The notes: generated by a model from the sequence alone, not told the origin. Shown: positions 8,908 to 17,968, counted from the stretch's first letter. The stretch is DNA of 64,000 nucleotides from Flavobacterium hibernum (GCF_000832125.1 NZ_JPRK01000003.1:1-64000), one strand, 5' to 3'. Numbers and translations are program-made.

Positions 8908-9588
8908 ATGATTAGAAAACTAATATTCTTAACCATTTTAACAATAGGAATAAATGCTTTTGCTCAGGAAATTGCTTTTAAAATTCCAGATTATAAAGCA
9001 ATCGAAAAAGAAATTAAAGATAAAAATTCGACCTATTATTATCCCAAATTAATGGAAAGATTCGTTAGCAACGACACACTTTTAAACCAAGATGAATATC
9101 GACATTTATATTTTGGATATGTATTTCAACCAAAATATAGTGCCTTCTGGACATCTCCAAACGACAAAAAGCTTCGCGAATATTACGGTAAAGAAAAATT
9201 AGAACCCGCAGATTGCGACGAAATTATTAAACTCGCCAATCACTCTTTAAGCGAATTTCCTTTCGATATAAGATTACTAAACTTTCTTGGTTATGTTTAT
9301 CATACCAAAGGAAATGAAGACATGGCAAAAAAAACCTCCATAAAGTTTCACAACATTATAAATGCCATCTTATCATCGGGCGACGGAAAACAATGTGAAA
9401 CGGGTTTTCATGTTCTCGTTGTATCGCACGAATATGTTGTGCTAAACCTCTTTGAACTCGAAACAAAATCCCAGTCATTAGTAGGGAAATGTGATTATCA
9501 AAGTTTTGAAAAAGGCAAATATAAAGTAGACGGAATATACTTTAATATTGAAAAAATGCTCGAAAACGAAGCTAAAGCATTTAAGTAA
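8908..9588 (+). CDS. DUF4919 secreted protein
   Basis: A 226-residue protein with a signal peptide ending near INAFAQ. It matches the DUF4919 pattern of Bacteroidetes: a helical core with FGYVFQPKYSAFW, a TPR-like segment (LLNFLGYVYHTKGNEDMAKK) and a C-terminal DGIYFNIEKML. It is probably periplasmic, with unknown function. A candidate promoter (TTTG, about 22 bases, TACTTTAG) lies upstream. The next gene, an acetyltransferase, starts 20 bases later, so they may share a transcript. Confidence 0.8.
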   Translation: MIRKLIFLTILTIGINAFAQEIAFKIPDYKAIEKEIKDKNSTYYYPKLMERFVSNDTLLNQDEYRHLYFGYVFQPKYSAFWTSPNDKKLREYYGKEKLEPADCDEIIKLANHSLSEFPFDIRLLNFLGYVYHTKGNEDMAKKTSIKFHNIINAILSSGDGKQCETGFHVLVVSHEYVVLNLFELETKSQSLVGKCDYQSFEKGKYKVDGIYFNIEKMLENEAKAFK

Positions 9589-9608
9589 ACATTTGGTAAT
9601 TTAAAGAC

Positions 9609-10043
9609 GTGATGAAAATAGCTGCAATCAAAAAAACCGATTTTGAATCTTTACGAAACTTATACTTTACAGTAAGACGCAGATCGTTTTCATGGCTCGA
9701 TCCATCACTTTTTCAATTAAAAGATTTTGACAGTGATACAAAAGGCGAAATAATCTTAGTAGCTTATGATAATGATATCCCAATTGGGTTTATTTCGATT
9801 TGGATGAAAGATAATTTTATTCATCATTTGTATATTGACCAACACCATCAGGGAAAAAACATTGGAACCGAATTACTGAAAGCCGCAATTGTACAAACAC
9901 ATTTACCAGTTACCTTAAAATGTCTTGAAAACAATACTAATGCAATCGCTTTTTATCTTAAAAAAGGCTTTGTAGCAAGAGAAAGAGGACAATCTGAACA
10001 TGGAGAGTATATTCTATTTGAATTATCCAAAAATATAAATTAA
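9609..10043 (+). CDS. GNAT family N-acetyltransferase
   Basis: A 144-residue single-domain GNAT enzyme. The acetyl-CoA pyrophosphate loop is visible as HHQGKNIGTELLKAA (Q-x-x-G-x-G/A pattern), preceded by the beta-strand FIHHLYIDQ and followed by LKCLENNTNAIAFYLKKGFV, the usual motif-B helix. The substrate is not predictable. It lies 20 bases after the DUF4919 gene and 30 bases before a membrane-protein gene, in a run of same-strand small genes. Confidence 0.88.
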   Translation: MMKIAAIKKTDFESLRNLYFTVRRRSFSWLDPSLFQLKDFDSDTKGEIILVAYDNDIPIGFISIWMKDNFIHHLYIDQHHQGKNIGTELLKAAIVQTHLPVTLKCLENNTNAIAFYLKKGFVARERGQSEHGEYILFELSKNIN

Positions 10044-10073
10044 ACAACACCCCAAAAACCAATTAAAAAAACA

Positions 10074-10703
10074 ATGACTTTAACTGAATTACCTATTGAT
10101 CTCAAAAAAATAATTGAAAATGAAAAAATCGATTTTTCGACAAAAGCAAAACGAAAATATCCTTTAAGCAAAACCCGAATCGGGTTATTTTTCGCCTTTG
10201 TATGGTGCGGTTTTGTTGCCTTTATGGCTTATGCTTTTTTGGGTCCATTACTTAAAAACGAAGAAGTCAATTTTACATCAAATGGTACTCCTGTAACCGC
10301 AAGTTGGGACGATTTAAGCGAACTTTTGGTACCTGGATTAATTATTGGACTGTTTTCTGTAATTGGATTAATATTACTTTTTTATTCTGTTAAATCGCTA
10401 TTTCAAAAAGGAAGTTATTTTGTTGGGACTGAAACCCGACTGATAGAATACAACAACGGAAAAACGATCATTACAGACTGGGAACAATTTAGCGGAAACG
10501 TAAAAATAGAGTCCAAAAACAATTTGGGCGATTTAGAATATGAATTGAGAACCGGTAAAATGCAAAGCCGAAAAAACGAATCGGCAAAATTTGTTCCGGA
10601 CATCATTTACATTTCAGGAATTGAAAATGTTTATGATATAGAAAAAAAATGCAAAATCAGGATTAAGGAAAATGACCCTACTCCTGTCGTTTTATCCAAT
10701 TAG
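10074..10703 (+). CDS. Two-helix membrane protein, unknown function
   Basis: A 209-residue protein I cannot name. It has two membrane segments at about residues 37-58 and 87-108. A C-terminal soluble domain (about 115-205) reads like a small beta-sheet, with YFVGTETRLIEYNNGKTIITDWEQFSG resembling a PH-like membrane-associated fold. First of five consecutive small membrane-protein genes, and it lies 12 bases before the DUF3592 gene. Confidence 0.7.
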   Translation: MTLTELPIDLKKIIENEKIDFSTKAKRKYPLSKTRIGLFFAFVWCGFVAFMAYAFLGPLLKNEEVNFTSNGTPVTASWDDLSELLVPGLIIGLFSVIGLILLFYSVKSLFQKGSYFVGTETRLIEYNNGKTIITDWEQFSGNVKIESKNNLGDLEYELRTGKMQSRKNESAKFVPDIIYISGIENVYDIEKKCKIRIKENDPTPVVLSN

Positions 10704-10715
10704 AAATCAATAAAA

Positions 10716-11282
10716 ATGAATTTAAACAATTGGCAACTTGACATTACAGCTACCATATTTGTATGCATCTTTTTTCCACTATTCATCTATTTTAGTTATT
10801 GGTTATTTATCTCTGGAATTATCGGATTGTATCGCATGATAAAAAGCAGGAAATGGAAATCGACATTGGGTAAGATTACCAATGCTGAGATAAAATATAC
10901 TGAAATTAATGTTGATCATGAAACAAGTTCCAGAGCTGCAATTGTAAAAGAATATACTTATACAGTCGATGGTAAAGAATACAAATCAGATCAAACTTAT
11001 GCCTCAGATTCTCTTTTTTCAAAAGATTATAAAAGTTTAAATAAACCCTCAACAAAATACGATTTACATGATTCAAATATGAATTTTATAAACAGCGATA
11101 GAGAAATAAAAAATATGATTGGCACACCTACAAGAGTTTATTACAATCCTAAAAAACCTCATAAAGCTTGTTTGGTTCCAAGAGTTCACGGCCAAATATT
11201 CATCGGGATTTTTATGGGATTAATTGCAAGTTCAGGAATTACATATCTCACTTTTCATTTTGTAAAACCTTTATTTAATTAG
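10716..11282 (+). CDS. DUF3592 membrane protein
   Basis: A 188-residue protein with a membrane helix near residues 18-42 and another near the C-terminus (GIFMGLIASSGITYLTF). Between them lies a DUF3592 domain: YTYTVDGKEYKSDQTYASD and the diagnostic TRVYYNPKKPHKACLVP. DUF3592 proteins are small envelope or inner-membrane proteins, often encoded in defence or toxin-immunity neighbourhoods, with no settled function. Co-oriented and closely spaced with the genes on both sides. Confidence 0.82.
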   Translation: MNLNNWQLDITATIFVCIFFPLFIYFSYWLFISGIIGLYRMIKSRKWKSTLGKITNAEIKYTEINVDHETSSRAAIVKEYTYTVDGKEYKSDQTYASDSLFSKDYKSLNKPSTKYDLHDSNMNFINSDREIKNMIGTPTRVYYNPKKPHKACLVPRVHGQIFIGIFMGLIASSGITYLTFHFVKPLFN

Positions 11283-11310
11283 AATCTATTTATAAAACCA
11301 TTATATCCAA

Positions 11311-11901
11311 ATGAAAACAATAACTAAAAAAGATATCGATAAACCAATTGGAGGTTTATTCTTTATGATTATCAATACAACCATCTGGACTTTTATTGCC
11401 GAATATTATCTTGAAAATAAAGACTACAGACTTATTGGAATCTTTTTAGGATTTATCATAACAGCGTTTCTGTACTTCTATTTTACATTTACCAAAGCGC
11501 AAAAAACGCTAATTGAAAGTAACGAAGAAAAAACGGTCGAAGAAAAAAGCAACGAAAAATGGTTCTTAATAATTTTTGGTCTGGAAGGCTTGGCAATACT
11601 AATTGCCAAGAATGTTTTAATGAATATACATCATGACGAATTGTTTATTTCGTTTTTTGCATTAGCAGTTGGTCTGCATTTTTTTCCGTTAGCCAAAATA
11701 TTCAACCGTACTTTCGATTATTATATGGGCGCCTGGACTTGTTTGTTTGCAATCATTGGCATTTATTTAATAACACAAAAAACAATTACGGTAAATCTTA
11801 CCAACGTATTCGTAAGCTTAGGTTGCGCAATTGCAACCATTTCTTACGGCATTAGAATGATAAACGAAGGCAGAAAACTACTCTTGACTGAGACAAAATA
11901 A
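11311..11901 (+). CDS. Polytopic membrane protein, unknown function
   Basis: A 196-residue protein with about six hydrophobic segments: residues 12-30, 40-60, 83-103, 110-125, 138-155 and 163-182. A charged linker (NEEKTVEEKSNEKW) lies between helices two and three. I see no recognisable active-site motif. It belongs to the membrane-protein run from 10.07 to 13.05 kb and has 28 bases between it and DUF3592. Confidence 0.65.
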   Translation: MKTITKKDIDKPIGGLFFMIINTTIWTFIAEYYLENKDYRLIGIFLGFIITAFLYFYFTFTKAQKTLIESNEEKTVEEKSNEKWFLIIFGLEGLAILIAKNVLMNIHHDELFISFFALAVGLHFFPLAKIFNRTFDYYMGAWTCLFAIIGIYLITQKTITVNLTNVFVSLGCAIATISYGIRMINEGRKLLLTETK

Positions 11902-11952
11902 TAACTACGATTTTTATAATTATAAATAGCAATCGTCTTATAAATCTAAACC

Positions 11953-12411
11953 ATGAATCTAAAGAATATAAAAGCCTACAACTTATTCCTGATTACTTCA
12001 ATAATAATTTTATTGATAGGTTTCTATCGCAGTACAGATCCTAATTCATCCTTAGATCTTAACGTTCATGATACTTATTTTGTAATGTCAAATTACCACT
12101 GTACTATTGTTTTGTTTTCCTTATATTTTTTAACAGGGCTTTTGTATTGGGTATTCGAAAAATTGCCCAAAAAGCATCTTATAACGCCTTTAACCGCAAT
12201 TCATACTTTTATTTTGATTGGCAGTTTTGTTTTTTACTGGATAATTATTTTTTACAGTAAGCAACTAAAAAGTGATCCAAACTTTCCTTTGCTTGACTAT
12301 GGAAACCAGTTAATTAATATCACACTAGTAAATGAATTTTTATTGATTATTTTTATCGCTATACCTATTTTTATTATAAATTTATTGATCGGATTGTTTA
12401 AAACAAACTAA
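11953..12411 (+). CDS. Small membrane protein with a COX1-like HDTYFV segment
   Basis: A 152-residue protein with about four membrane helices. Residues 38-49 (VHDTYFVMSNYH) match the helix X region of heme-copper oxidase subunit I, HDTYFVxxHxH. In COX1 this segment carries the Mg-site residues and the heme a3 and heme a histidines. Here the a3 position is N47, while the heme a position is kept as H49. The following segment, AIHTFILIGSFVFYWIIIFYS, also parallels COX1 helix XI (IHFTIMFIGVNLTFFPQHF). The catalytic and copper-binding helices of the oxidase are absent. It may be a derived heme-binding or purely structural relative. Confidence 0.7.
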   Translation: MNLKNIKAYNLFLITSIIILLIGFYRSTDPNSSLDLNVHDTYFVMSNYHCTIVLFSLYFLTGLLYWVFEKLPKKHLITPLTAIHTFILIGSFVFYWIIIFYSKQLKSDPNFPLLDYGNQLINITLVNEFLLIIFIAIPIFIINLLIGLFKTN

Positions 12412-12440
12412 ATTCTTTACAATCTCTCTGCCAACTAAAT

Positions 12441-13052
12441 ATGATTAAAGAAACTGAATTACCCGAGGTAATAATAGGAAATCCTAGTTTACTTCAAATA
12501 GGTTTTAGCATTATGGGGTTCTTATTTCCTTCAAGTATTATTTTTTTAATTTGCAGCAGTGATTGGATAACCCGTAACGATACAGAAACTAATTTGATAT
12601 GGATAATTGTGTCAATATTCGCTTTTTTTGCCTTAGGAAGTCTATTCATGCTGTTTAGTTCAAAAAAAGTTACACTAACCAATACAGAATTGACTATTTC
12701 ATATCCTTTAATTTTTTACAAGCGAAATATAGATTTTGACGATGTTTATAAAGTTAGAGAAACTAAATATAATATTCAAGGTTCCCAAAACTTTTCGACT
12801 TATGATATTTACAATGGCAACAAAATTATAATTGAACTTTATAACTCGAAGAAAATAATTGTTACTTCTATGGAAATTACAAATTATACTATTCTTGCAA
12901 AAAATTTAAAGAATATAACAACTTCCTACTTTAAGCTAAAAAGTAACTATACCAACTTAAAAAACTCACAAGGGTATGGATGGTTGATTTTTATAATTGT
13001 ATTGACATTTTCTCTATTGTTTTCTCTCATTCAGAAAAAGTATTTCTTATAA
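12441..13052 (+). CDS. Membrane protein with PH-like domain
   Basis: A 203-residue protein with two N-terminal helices (about residues 18-38 and 51-72), a soluble middle part and a C-terminal helix (about 177-197). The middle part (VTLTNTELTISYPLIFYKRNIDFDDVYKVRET, written here only as a trend) has the strand pattern of bacterial PH domains. It is the last of the five-gene membrane-protein run and is followed by a dispersed repeat. No function can be given. Confidence 0.6.
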   Translation: MIKETELPEVIIGNPSLLQIGFSIMGFLFPSSIIFLICSSDWITRNDTETNLIWIIVSIFAFFALGSLFMLFSSKKVTLTNTELTISYPLIFYKRNIDFDDVYKVRETKYNIQGSQNFSTYDIYNGNKIIIELYNSKKIIVTSMEITNYTILAKNLKNITTSYFKLKSNYTNLKNSQGYGWLIFIIVLTFSLLFSLIQKKYFL

Positions 13053-13069
13053 AAGACAAACGTTTAATC

Positions 13070-13144
13070 TAGCCCCGATGGGAGCGGTATCCTTTTTCCA
13101 GCTCCTTTAGCTGGGAAAAGATATAGTGTACAGCGGGACTAAAG
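13070..13144. repeat. Flavobacterial AGCCCCGATGG-type repeat
   Basis: Starts TAGCCCCGATGGGAGCGG, holds an inner hairpin TTTTCCAGCT/AGCTGGGAAAA, and ends ATATAGTGTACAGCGGGACT. Copies of this element are frequent between genes in Flavobacterium genomes. Here it probably also acts as a terminator after the 12441 gene. Confidence 0.75.
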
Positions 13145-13294
13145 ATTCTGATGAAAATAACTTTTCTGCTCCCTAAAATTTCAACAACCACAATTTAAAT
13201 TGTCCGAACCCCTCCTTAAAATTGTCCACAAACACCCCTAACTAATTGATTTTTAAAAGATAACTTTGTTCTCTAACTTTCTAAATCAAATAAA

Positions 13295-13780
13295 ATGAGT
13301 GCAACAAATTTTACCACAACAATAAAAGTAGATCAATCTCCAGAAGAAGTTTTTAATGCTATTACAAATGTTCGCGGATGGTGGTCTGAAGAAATCGAAG
13401 GCAATACAACAAAGCTTAACGACGAATTTGAATATCATTACGAAGATGTACATCGATGCAAAGTCAAATTAATTGAGGTTATTCCAAACAAAAAAATAGT
13501 TTGGCTAGTCGAAAAAAACTATTTTAAATTTACAGAAGATAAAACTGAATGGACTGGTACCAAACCAACCTTTGAAATCTCAGAGCAAGATGGCAAAACA
13601 GAACTTCGTTTTACCCATTTTGGTTTGGTACCAGAATATGAATGTTTTGACATTTGTAAAGAAGGCTGGACGAATTACATTCAGAATAGTTTACTAAAAT
13701 TAATCACCACCGGAAAAGGCGCACCAAATGCCTCCGGAAAACCTCAAACAGAAACAGAAAAGAAATTATCTTCGAAATAA
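13295..13780 (+). CDS. SRPBCC (START-like, AHSA1) domain protein
   Basis: A 161-residue protein of the SRPBCC superfamily: FTTTIKVDQSPEEVFNAITNVRGWW at the start, then the beta-sheet core, and LRFTHFGLVPEYECFDICKEGW before the C-terminal helix. Members bind hydrophobic ligands in a deep cavity, and the ligand here is unknown. A TAACTTTG box at 13261-13268 is a candidate -7 element. A second SRPBCC gene of lower similarity lies at 19.24 kb. Confidence 0.88.
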   Translation: MSATNFTTTIKVDQSPEEVFNAITNVRGWWSEEIEGNTTKLNDEFEYHYEDVHRCKVKLIEVIPNKKIVWLVEKNYFKFTEDKTEWTGTKPTFEISEQDGKTELRFTHFGLVPEYECFDICKEGWTNYIQNSLLKLITTGKGAPNASGKPQTETEKKLSSK

Positions 13781-13813
13781 TTTTCATAAATTCGTAGCTA
13801 AAAAACTAAAACT

Positions 13814-14233
13814 ATGAATCCCATTATAAGAAACATTTTGGCTGTTATTGCAGGACTTTTTGTTGGAAGTATTGTTAACATGTTTATTATTTTGGCAAGT
13901 AGTTCCATCATTCCGCCTCCAAATGGTGCAGATAATACAACCATGGAAGGTTTAAAAGCAACGATGCATTTATTTGAACCCAAGCATTTTCTTTTTCCCT
14001 TTCTAGCGCACGCCATTGGAACATTTGCGGGAGCAGCAACAACAGCAATAATTGCCATAAGCTATAAAACAAAATTGCCTTTAATAATTGGCGGTTTCTT
14101 TCTAATTGGAGGAATTGTAAGTGTTTGTTCCCTGCCTTCTCCAATTTGGTATACAGTTGTAGATTTAGTTTTTGCTTATATACCTATGGCTTATCTGGCA
14201 ATAAAATTATTTGCTAAAAATCGATCAATCTAA
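13814..14233 (+). CDS. Four-helix membrane protein, unknown function
   Basis: A 139-residue protein that is almost entirely hydrophobic, with four membrane segments at about residues 6-28, 59-82, 88-108 and 114-133. It resembles a broad group of small bacterial inner-membrane proteins found near AHSA1 or DoxX-like genes. It lies 33 bases after the SRPBCC gene and may be co-transcribed. I chose the ATG that gives the first hydrophobic helix. Confidence 0.7.
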   Translation: MNPIIRNILAVIAGLFVGSIVNMFIILASSSIIPPPNGADNTTMEGLKATMHLFEPKHFLFPFLAHAIGTFAGAATTAIIAISYKTKLPLIIGGFFLIGGIVSVCSLPSPIWYTVVDLVFAYIPMAYLAIKLFAKNRSI

Positions 14234-14374
14234 CTTTTCTTTCTCTCTTTTCGACACTCCCATAATACATTCTGAAGCTATTGTAAACTTCATTATATAC
14301 TAAAGTTAAGTCAGTTTTTTTTTCATTTAAGATTGTAAATTTCATAACTTAGTTTGTTTTTAAATTTTGAAATC

Positions 14375-14743
14375 ATGACTAAGAAATTTATTGCCAAAGA
14401 GTTTCTAAAACTCGCTGCAAACGGGCATTCGCACGAGGCCTTTCGTTTGTATGTTGGCAAGAACTTTAAACATCATAATGCCTATTTTAAAGGTGATCAT
14501 GATACTTTGATGCTGGCGATGGAAGAATCTTCAAGAAAAAATCCAAATAAAATTTTTAAAATTTATCACGCTTTAAGCGATGGAGATTTCGTTGCAGTGC
14601 ATTCTCACGTAAAACAAAACTCAGCCGACTTAGGTGCTGCTGTTGTACATATTTTTAAATTCGAATCTAGTAAAATAATTGAACTTTGGGATTTAGGACA
14701 ATTAATTCCAAAAGAAAGAATTAACGAGAATGGAATGTTCTAA
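14375..14743 (+). CDS. SnoaL/NTF2-like protein
   Basis: A 122-residue protein from the ATG at 14375; the in-frame TTG upstream adds only seven unlikely residues. The NTF2-like fold is indicated by the pattern helix-FRLYVGKNFKHHNAYFKGD, then GDFVAVHSHVKQ and AAVVHIFKFESSKIIELWDLGQLIP, as in SnoaL-like polyketide cyclases and predicted ester cyclases. HH and H residues line the expected pocket. Such stand-alone members are common, and their substrates are mostly unknown. Confidence 0.85.
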   Translation: MTKKFIAKEFLKLAANGHSHEAFRLYVGKNFKHHNAYFKGDHDTLMLAMEESSRKNPNKIFKIYHALSDGDFVAVHSHVKQNSADLGAAVVHIFKFESSKIIELWDLGQLIPKERINENGMF

Positions 14744-14825
14744 AATAGTTTTCGATAGTAAATAGTTAACAATGAAACAAAAACATTTGACAAAAAAGTA
14801 ATTTACTGAATCAAAAATAAAACCA

Positions 14826-15248
14826 ATGGCAAAGAATAAAACAACCGAAACCCAAAGCAGTGTTATGGATTTTGTAAATACGGTTGATGATGAAGTAAAA
14901 AGAAATGACACACTCGAACTGATAACAATAATGCAAAAAGTAACCGGTTCGCAAGCTAAAATGTGGGGGCCAAGTATTATTGGGTTTGGCAGTTATCATT
15001 ACAAATATGCTAGCGGTCATGAGGGCGACGCGCCACTTGCAGGATTCTCACCAAGAAAAAGCGCTATTTCACTATATCTTTATTTAACCGAAGAAAACAG
15101 AGAAGAGTTATTACCAAAATTCGGAAAGTTCAAACCATCAAAAGGTTGTATTTACATTAAAAAACTGGTAGATATTGATATCGAACTGCTTAAGAAAATG
15201 GTTAAACTTTCGGTCGAAAATTTAAATAAATTATACCCCTCAAATTAA
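14826..15248 (+). CDS. DUF1801 protein
   Basis: A 140-residue DUF1801 (YdhG/YjhX-like) domain protein. Signature pieces are WGPSIIGFGSYHYKYASGH, followed by SPRKSAISLYLYL and KPSKGCIYIKKLVDID. Related small proteins are called iron-chaperone-like from structural similarity to frataxin, but the function is not proven. A second DUF1801 gene lies at 19.88 kb. Confidence 0.88.
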   Translation: MAKNKTTETQSSVMDFVNTVDDEVKRNDTLELITIMQKVTGSQAKMWGPSIIGFGSYHYKYASGHEGDAPLAGFSPRKSAISLYLYLTEENREELLPKFGKFKPSKGCIYIKKLVDIDIELLKKMVKLSVENLNKLYPSN

Positions 15249-15266
15249 ATTACGGTAACTTAATAG

Positions 15267-15518
15267 ATGAAAAGATTTCTATCAGAACACAACTCACAAT
15301 CTGAAAATGACCATTTTATATTAGAATGTATCTTTTTTTTAATCATTATAGTAACTATTTGTGTCTGTATTCGCAATCGCAAAAAACTGTATGCTAAATT
15401 TGTAGATATTATTACCAATGCATTTTTTGAAAATTTTCGCCTACTAACAGGATTACTAATTTTAATTGTAATCTCTAGTATGTTTGTTTATAAATTTATT
15501 AAGCAAATTCTATTCTAA
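15267..15518 (+). CDS. Small two-helix membrane protein
   Basis: An 83-residue ORF with two hydrophobic helices (about residues 17-37 and 60-79) separated by a basic segment (RNRKKLYAK). It starts 18 bases after the DUF1801 gene. I recognise no family. Its membrane-protein composition and tight spacing make it more likely real than not. Confidence 0.5.
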   Translation: MKRFLSEHNSQSENDHFILECIFFLIIIVTICVCIRNRKKLYAKFVDIITNAFFENFRLLTGLLILIVISSMFVYKFIKQILF

Positions 15519-15563
15519 GTTTTATTTATCGGTTTACATAACAATACCACAAACTAAACAATT

Positions 15564-16661
15564 ATGATCTTAACAATAATACTTCTTTTACTAGCAGTTC
15601 TTATTTACTTTTTACTTCATCCAAGATATGGAAAAAAACCATCTGGCGAAAGACTCGCTTTGATTCAAAAATCTCCACAGTATAAAAATGGAAAATTCGA
15701 AAACGAAAGCTTTACCCCAGAACTTGCTGAAGGTTACGGTTATTTTGACGTTCTAAAAGATTTCTTCTTTAAAAAAGTAGATCGTAAAATCCCCACAGAT
15801 GTAATTCCGTCAGTAAAAACCAATTTACATGAAATTCCTTTAGATCAGGATATTTTAGTTTGGTTTGGACATTCGTCATACTACATTCAACTTGAAGGAA
15901 AACGTTTTTTAATAGATCCCGTTTTCAGCGGCAACGCCTCGCCTATTTACGGAACCACAAAAGCTTTTAAAGGAACCGATATCTATACTGCAAATGATAT
16001 TCCGGAAATTGATTATTTATTGATTACGCACGATCACTACGATCATTTAGATTATAAAACCATTATGGAACTAAAACCTAAAATCAAAAAAGTAATCTGT
16101 CCGCTTGGAGTAGGTTCTCACTTTGAATTTTGGAAATTCCCTCTTGAAAAAATTATCGAAAAAGACTGGCATCAAAAAGTAGATTTAGATCAAAATATAA
16201 GCCTTTATACTACGCCATCAAGACATTTTTCTGGCCGAAGCATAAATCGTTGTAACACACTTTGGACATCATTTGTACTAGAAACCAAAGATTTTAAAAT
16301 GTATTTGGGTGGTGATAGCGGTTACGACACACATTATGCTACGATTGGAGCTAAATTTGGCCCGTTTGATATCGCGCTTATCGACAACGGTCAATACAAT
16401 CAAGCTTGGAAATACATTCATAATTTACCTGAAGATGTTATAAAAGCCATGCACGATTTAAAAGCCAAAAGAGTATTTCCGGTACATTCATCAAAATTCC
16501 CGTTAGCCTTGCATCCGTGGGATGAACCCTTGATTAAAGCAACACATTTAAACAGTTTATCAGCAAATCCAATTCCGCTAATAACACCAAAAATTGGTGA
16601 ATTAGTAGAACTAAAAAACGAAAAACAAGAATTTCTACAATGGTGGAAAGGAGTTCACTAA
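15564..16661 (+). CDS. Metallo-beta-lactamase-fold hydrolase, NAPE-PLD/UlaG-like
   Basis: A 365-residue protein with an N-terminal membrane anchor (residues 1-19). The metallo-beta-lactamase domain shows the metal ligands H156, H158, D160 and H161 (THDHYDH), then H221 (PSRHFSGRS), D251 (GGDSGYD) and H308 (FPVHSSKF). The arrangement, with the SRHFSGRS and DNGQYNQAW segments, matches the N-acylphosphatidylethanolamine phospholipase D group of this fold. A phosphodiesterase or lipid-hydrolase role at the inner membrane is inferred. Located in a run of same-strand single genes. Confidence 0.88.
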   Translation: MILTIILLLLAVLIYFLLHPRYGKKPSGERLALIQKSPQYKNGKFENESFTPELAEGYGYFDVLKDFFFKKVDRKIPTDVIPSVKTNLHEIPLDQDILVWFGHSSYYIQLEGKRFLIDPVFSGNASPIYGTTKAFKGTDIYTANDIPEIDYLLITHDHYDHLDYKTIMELKPKIKKVICPLGVGSHFEFWKFPLEKIIEKDWHQKVDLDQNISLYTTPSRHFSGRSINRCNTLWTSFVLETKDFKMYLGGDSGYDTHYATIGAKFGPFDIALIDNGQYNQAWKYIHNLPEDVIKAMHDLKAKRVFPVHSSKFPLALHPWDEPLIKATHLNSLSANPIPLITPKIGELVELKNEKQEFLQWWKGVH

Positions 16662-16712
16662 AACCGAATCTCTATTTAACAAACTAAAAATTAAAATTAT
16701 AACATCAATAAA

Positions 16713-17837
16713 TTGAAACTTAAAACACTCATTCTTGCAATTACCTTTCTAGCAACATTTAATCTCTTTGCACAAAACACTTACGTTTTTTTAGGAAGTT
16801 ATAACCGAGATAAAACAGCCGAAGCTATTCAGGTTTATCAATTAGATACACTAAAAGGCAAATTAAGCAAAGTGACTTCGGCAAAAGATATTATCAATCC
16901 CTCTTACCTGACTTTATCACCAAACGGGAAATATCTTTACGCTTGCACAGATACTAAAACACCAAATGCCGGTAGCGTTAGCAGTTTTGAATTTAATCCC
17001 GAAAACAAATCACTAACTTTTTTAAACAAACAATCAAGCGGTGGCGAAAATCCCGTTTATGTTTCGATTCATAAAAGCGGAAAATGGCTTGTAAACGCCA
17101 ATTATACTGAGGGAAGTGTTTCGGTTCATCCGTTACTAGAAAATGGAAAAATCGATTCGCTTGCGCAGAATTTCCAATATATGGACGGAAGTACCAACAA
17201 AGAAAGACAAACCAGATCACACGTACATTCGGCAGTATTTTCACCTCAAAATGATTATTTGTTTTTGCCTGATTTAGGAGTCGATAAAATTCGTTGTTAT
17301 CAATTTGATGAAAATAAAAAACAACCTTTAGTCGAAACAAAAAGCCCTTTTACAAAAACAGATTTAGAAGCTGGACCAAGACATTTCACTTTTCATCCCA
17401 ATCAGAAATTTGGATATTGTATTGAAGAAATGGCTGGAGCGATTAGTGTTTATCAATATGAAAATGGAACTTTAAATAAGATTCAGAGAATTTATACACA
17501 TCCGGACAAAATTAAATCAGGTTTTGAAAGTTCAGACATTCATATTTCACCCGACGGGAAATTTCTTTACGCCACAAATCGCGGAAAGGAAAATAATATT
17601 GCCATTTTTTCAATTGATGAAAATGGTCTTTTAAAAAACATTGGGTATCAGTCGACTTTAGGAAAACATCCGAGAATTTTCGCCATCGACGAAAGCGGGA
17701 AATTTTTAATTGCAACCAATGTTCTTACAGGAAATGTAGTCGTTTTTAAACGAGATCAAAAAACAGGAATGCTGAAAAAAACAGAGAATAAAGTTAAAAT
17801 GGAGAATGTTTCCTGTGTTCAAATTAAGAGAATTTAA
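16713..17837 (+). CDS. Secreted lactonase-family beta-propeller (6-phosphogluconolactonase-like)
   Basis: A 374-residue protein starting at TTG (16713). This start gives a proper signal peptide (KTLILAITFLATFNLFAQ), and no ATG does. The mature part is a seven-bladed propeller with repeated YLTLSPNGKYLYA / HISPDGKFLYATNRG segments, as in the YbhE/lactonase family. The typical acidic and histidine residues near RSHVHSAVF and GPRHFTFHP are present. The signal peptide argues for a periplasmic sugar-lactone hydrolase and not the cytosolic pentose-phosphate enzyme. Confidence 0.9.
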   Translation: MKLKTLILAITFLATFNLFAQNTYVFLGSYNRDKTAEAIQVYQLDTLKGKLSKVTSAKDIINPSYLTLSPNGKYLYACTDTKTPNAGSVSSFEFNPENKSLTFLNKQSSGGENPVYVSIHKSGKWLVNANYTEGSVSVHPLLENGKIDSLAQNFQYMDGSTNKERQTRSHVHSAVFSPQNDYLFLPDLGVDKIRCYQFDENKKQPLVETKSPFTKTDLEAGPRHFTFHPNQKFGYCIEEMAGAISVYQYENGTLNKIQRIYTHPDKIKSGFESSDIHISPDGKFLYATNRGKENNIAIFSIDENGLLKNIGYQSTLGKHPRIFAIDESGKFLIATNVLTGNVVVFKRDQKTGMLKKTENKVKMENVSCVQIKRI

Positions 17838-17859
17838 TTATTGTTCTGATTCTCATTTT

Positions 17860-17968
17860 ATGTCATTCTGAGCGAAGTCGAAGGGTCGTGCTAGAAACTC
17901 AACGAAGATTGGCGATTTTTTTTGTAGAATTACTGGTGTGATTTCTCCTTTCAGTCGAAATGACAAAC
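17860..17968. repeat. GTCATTCTGAGCGAAG-type palindromic repeat
   Basis: Left end GTCATTCTGAGCGAAGTCGA, right end with TTTCAGTCGAAATGACAAAC; the two ends are roughly inverted copies. No ORF inside. Confidence 0.7.

Noticed and set aside
16993..17340. 115-codon minus-strand ORF within the lactonase gene
   Set aside because: Antisense shadow of the propeller-coding sequence.
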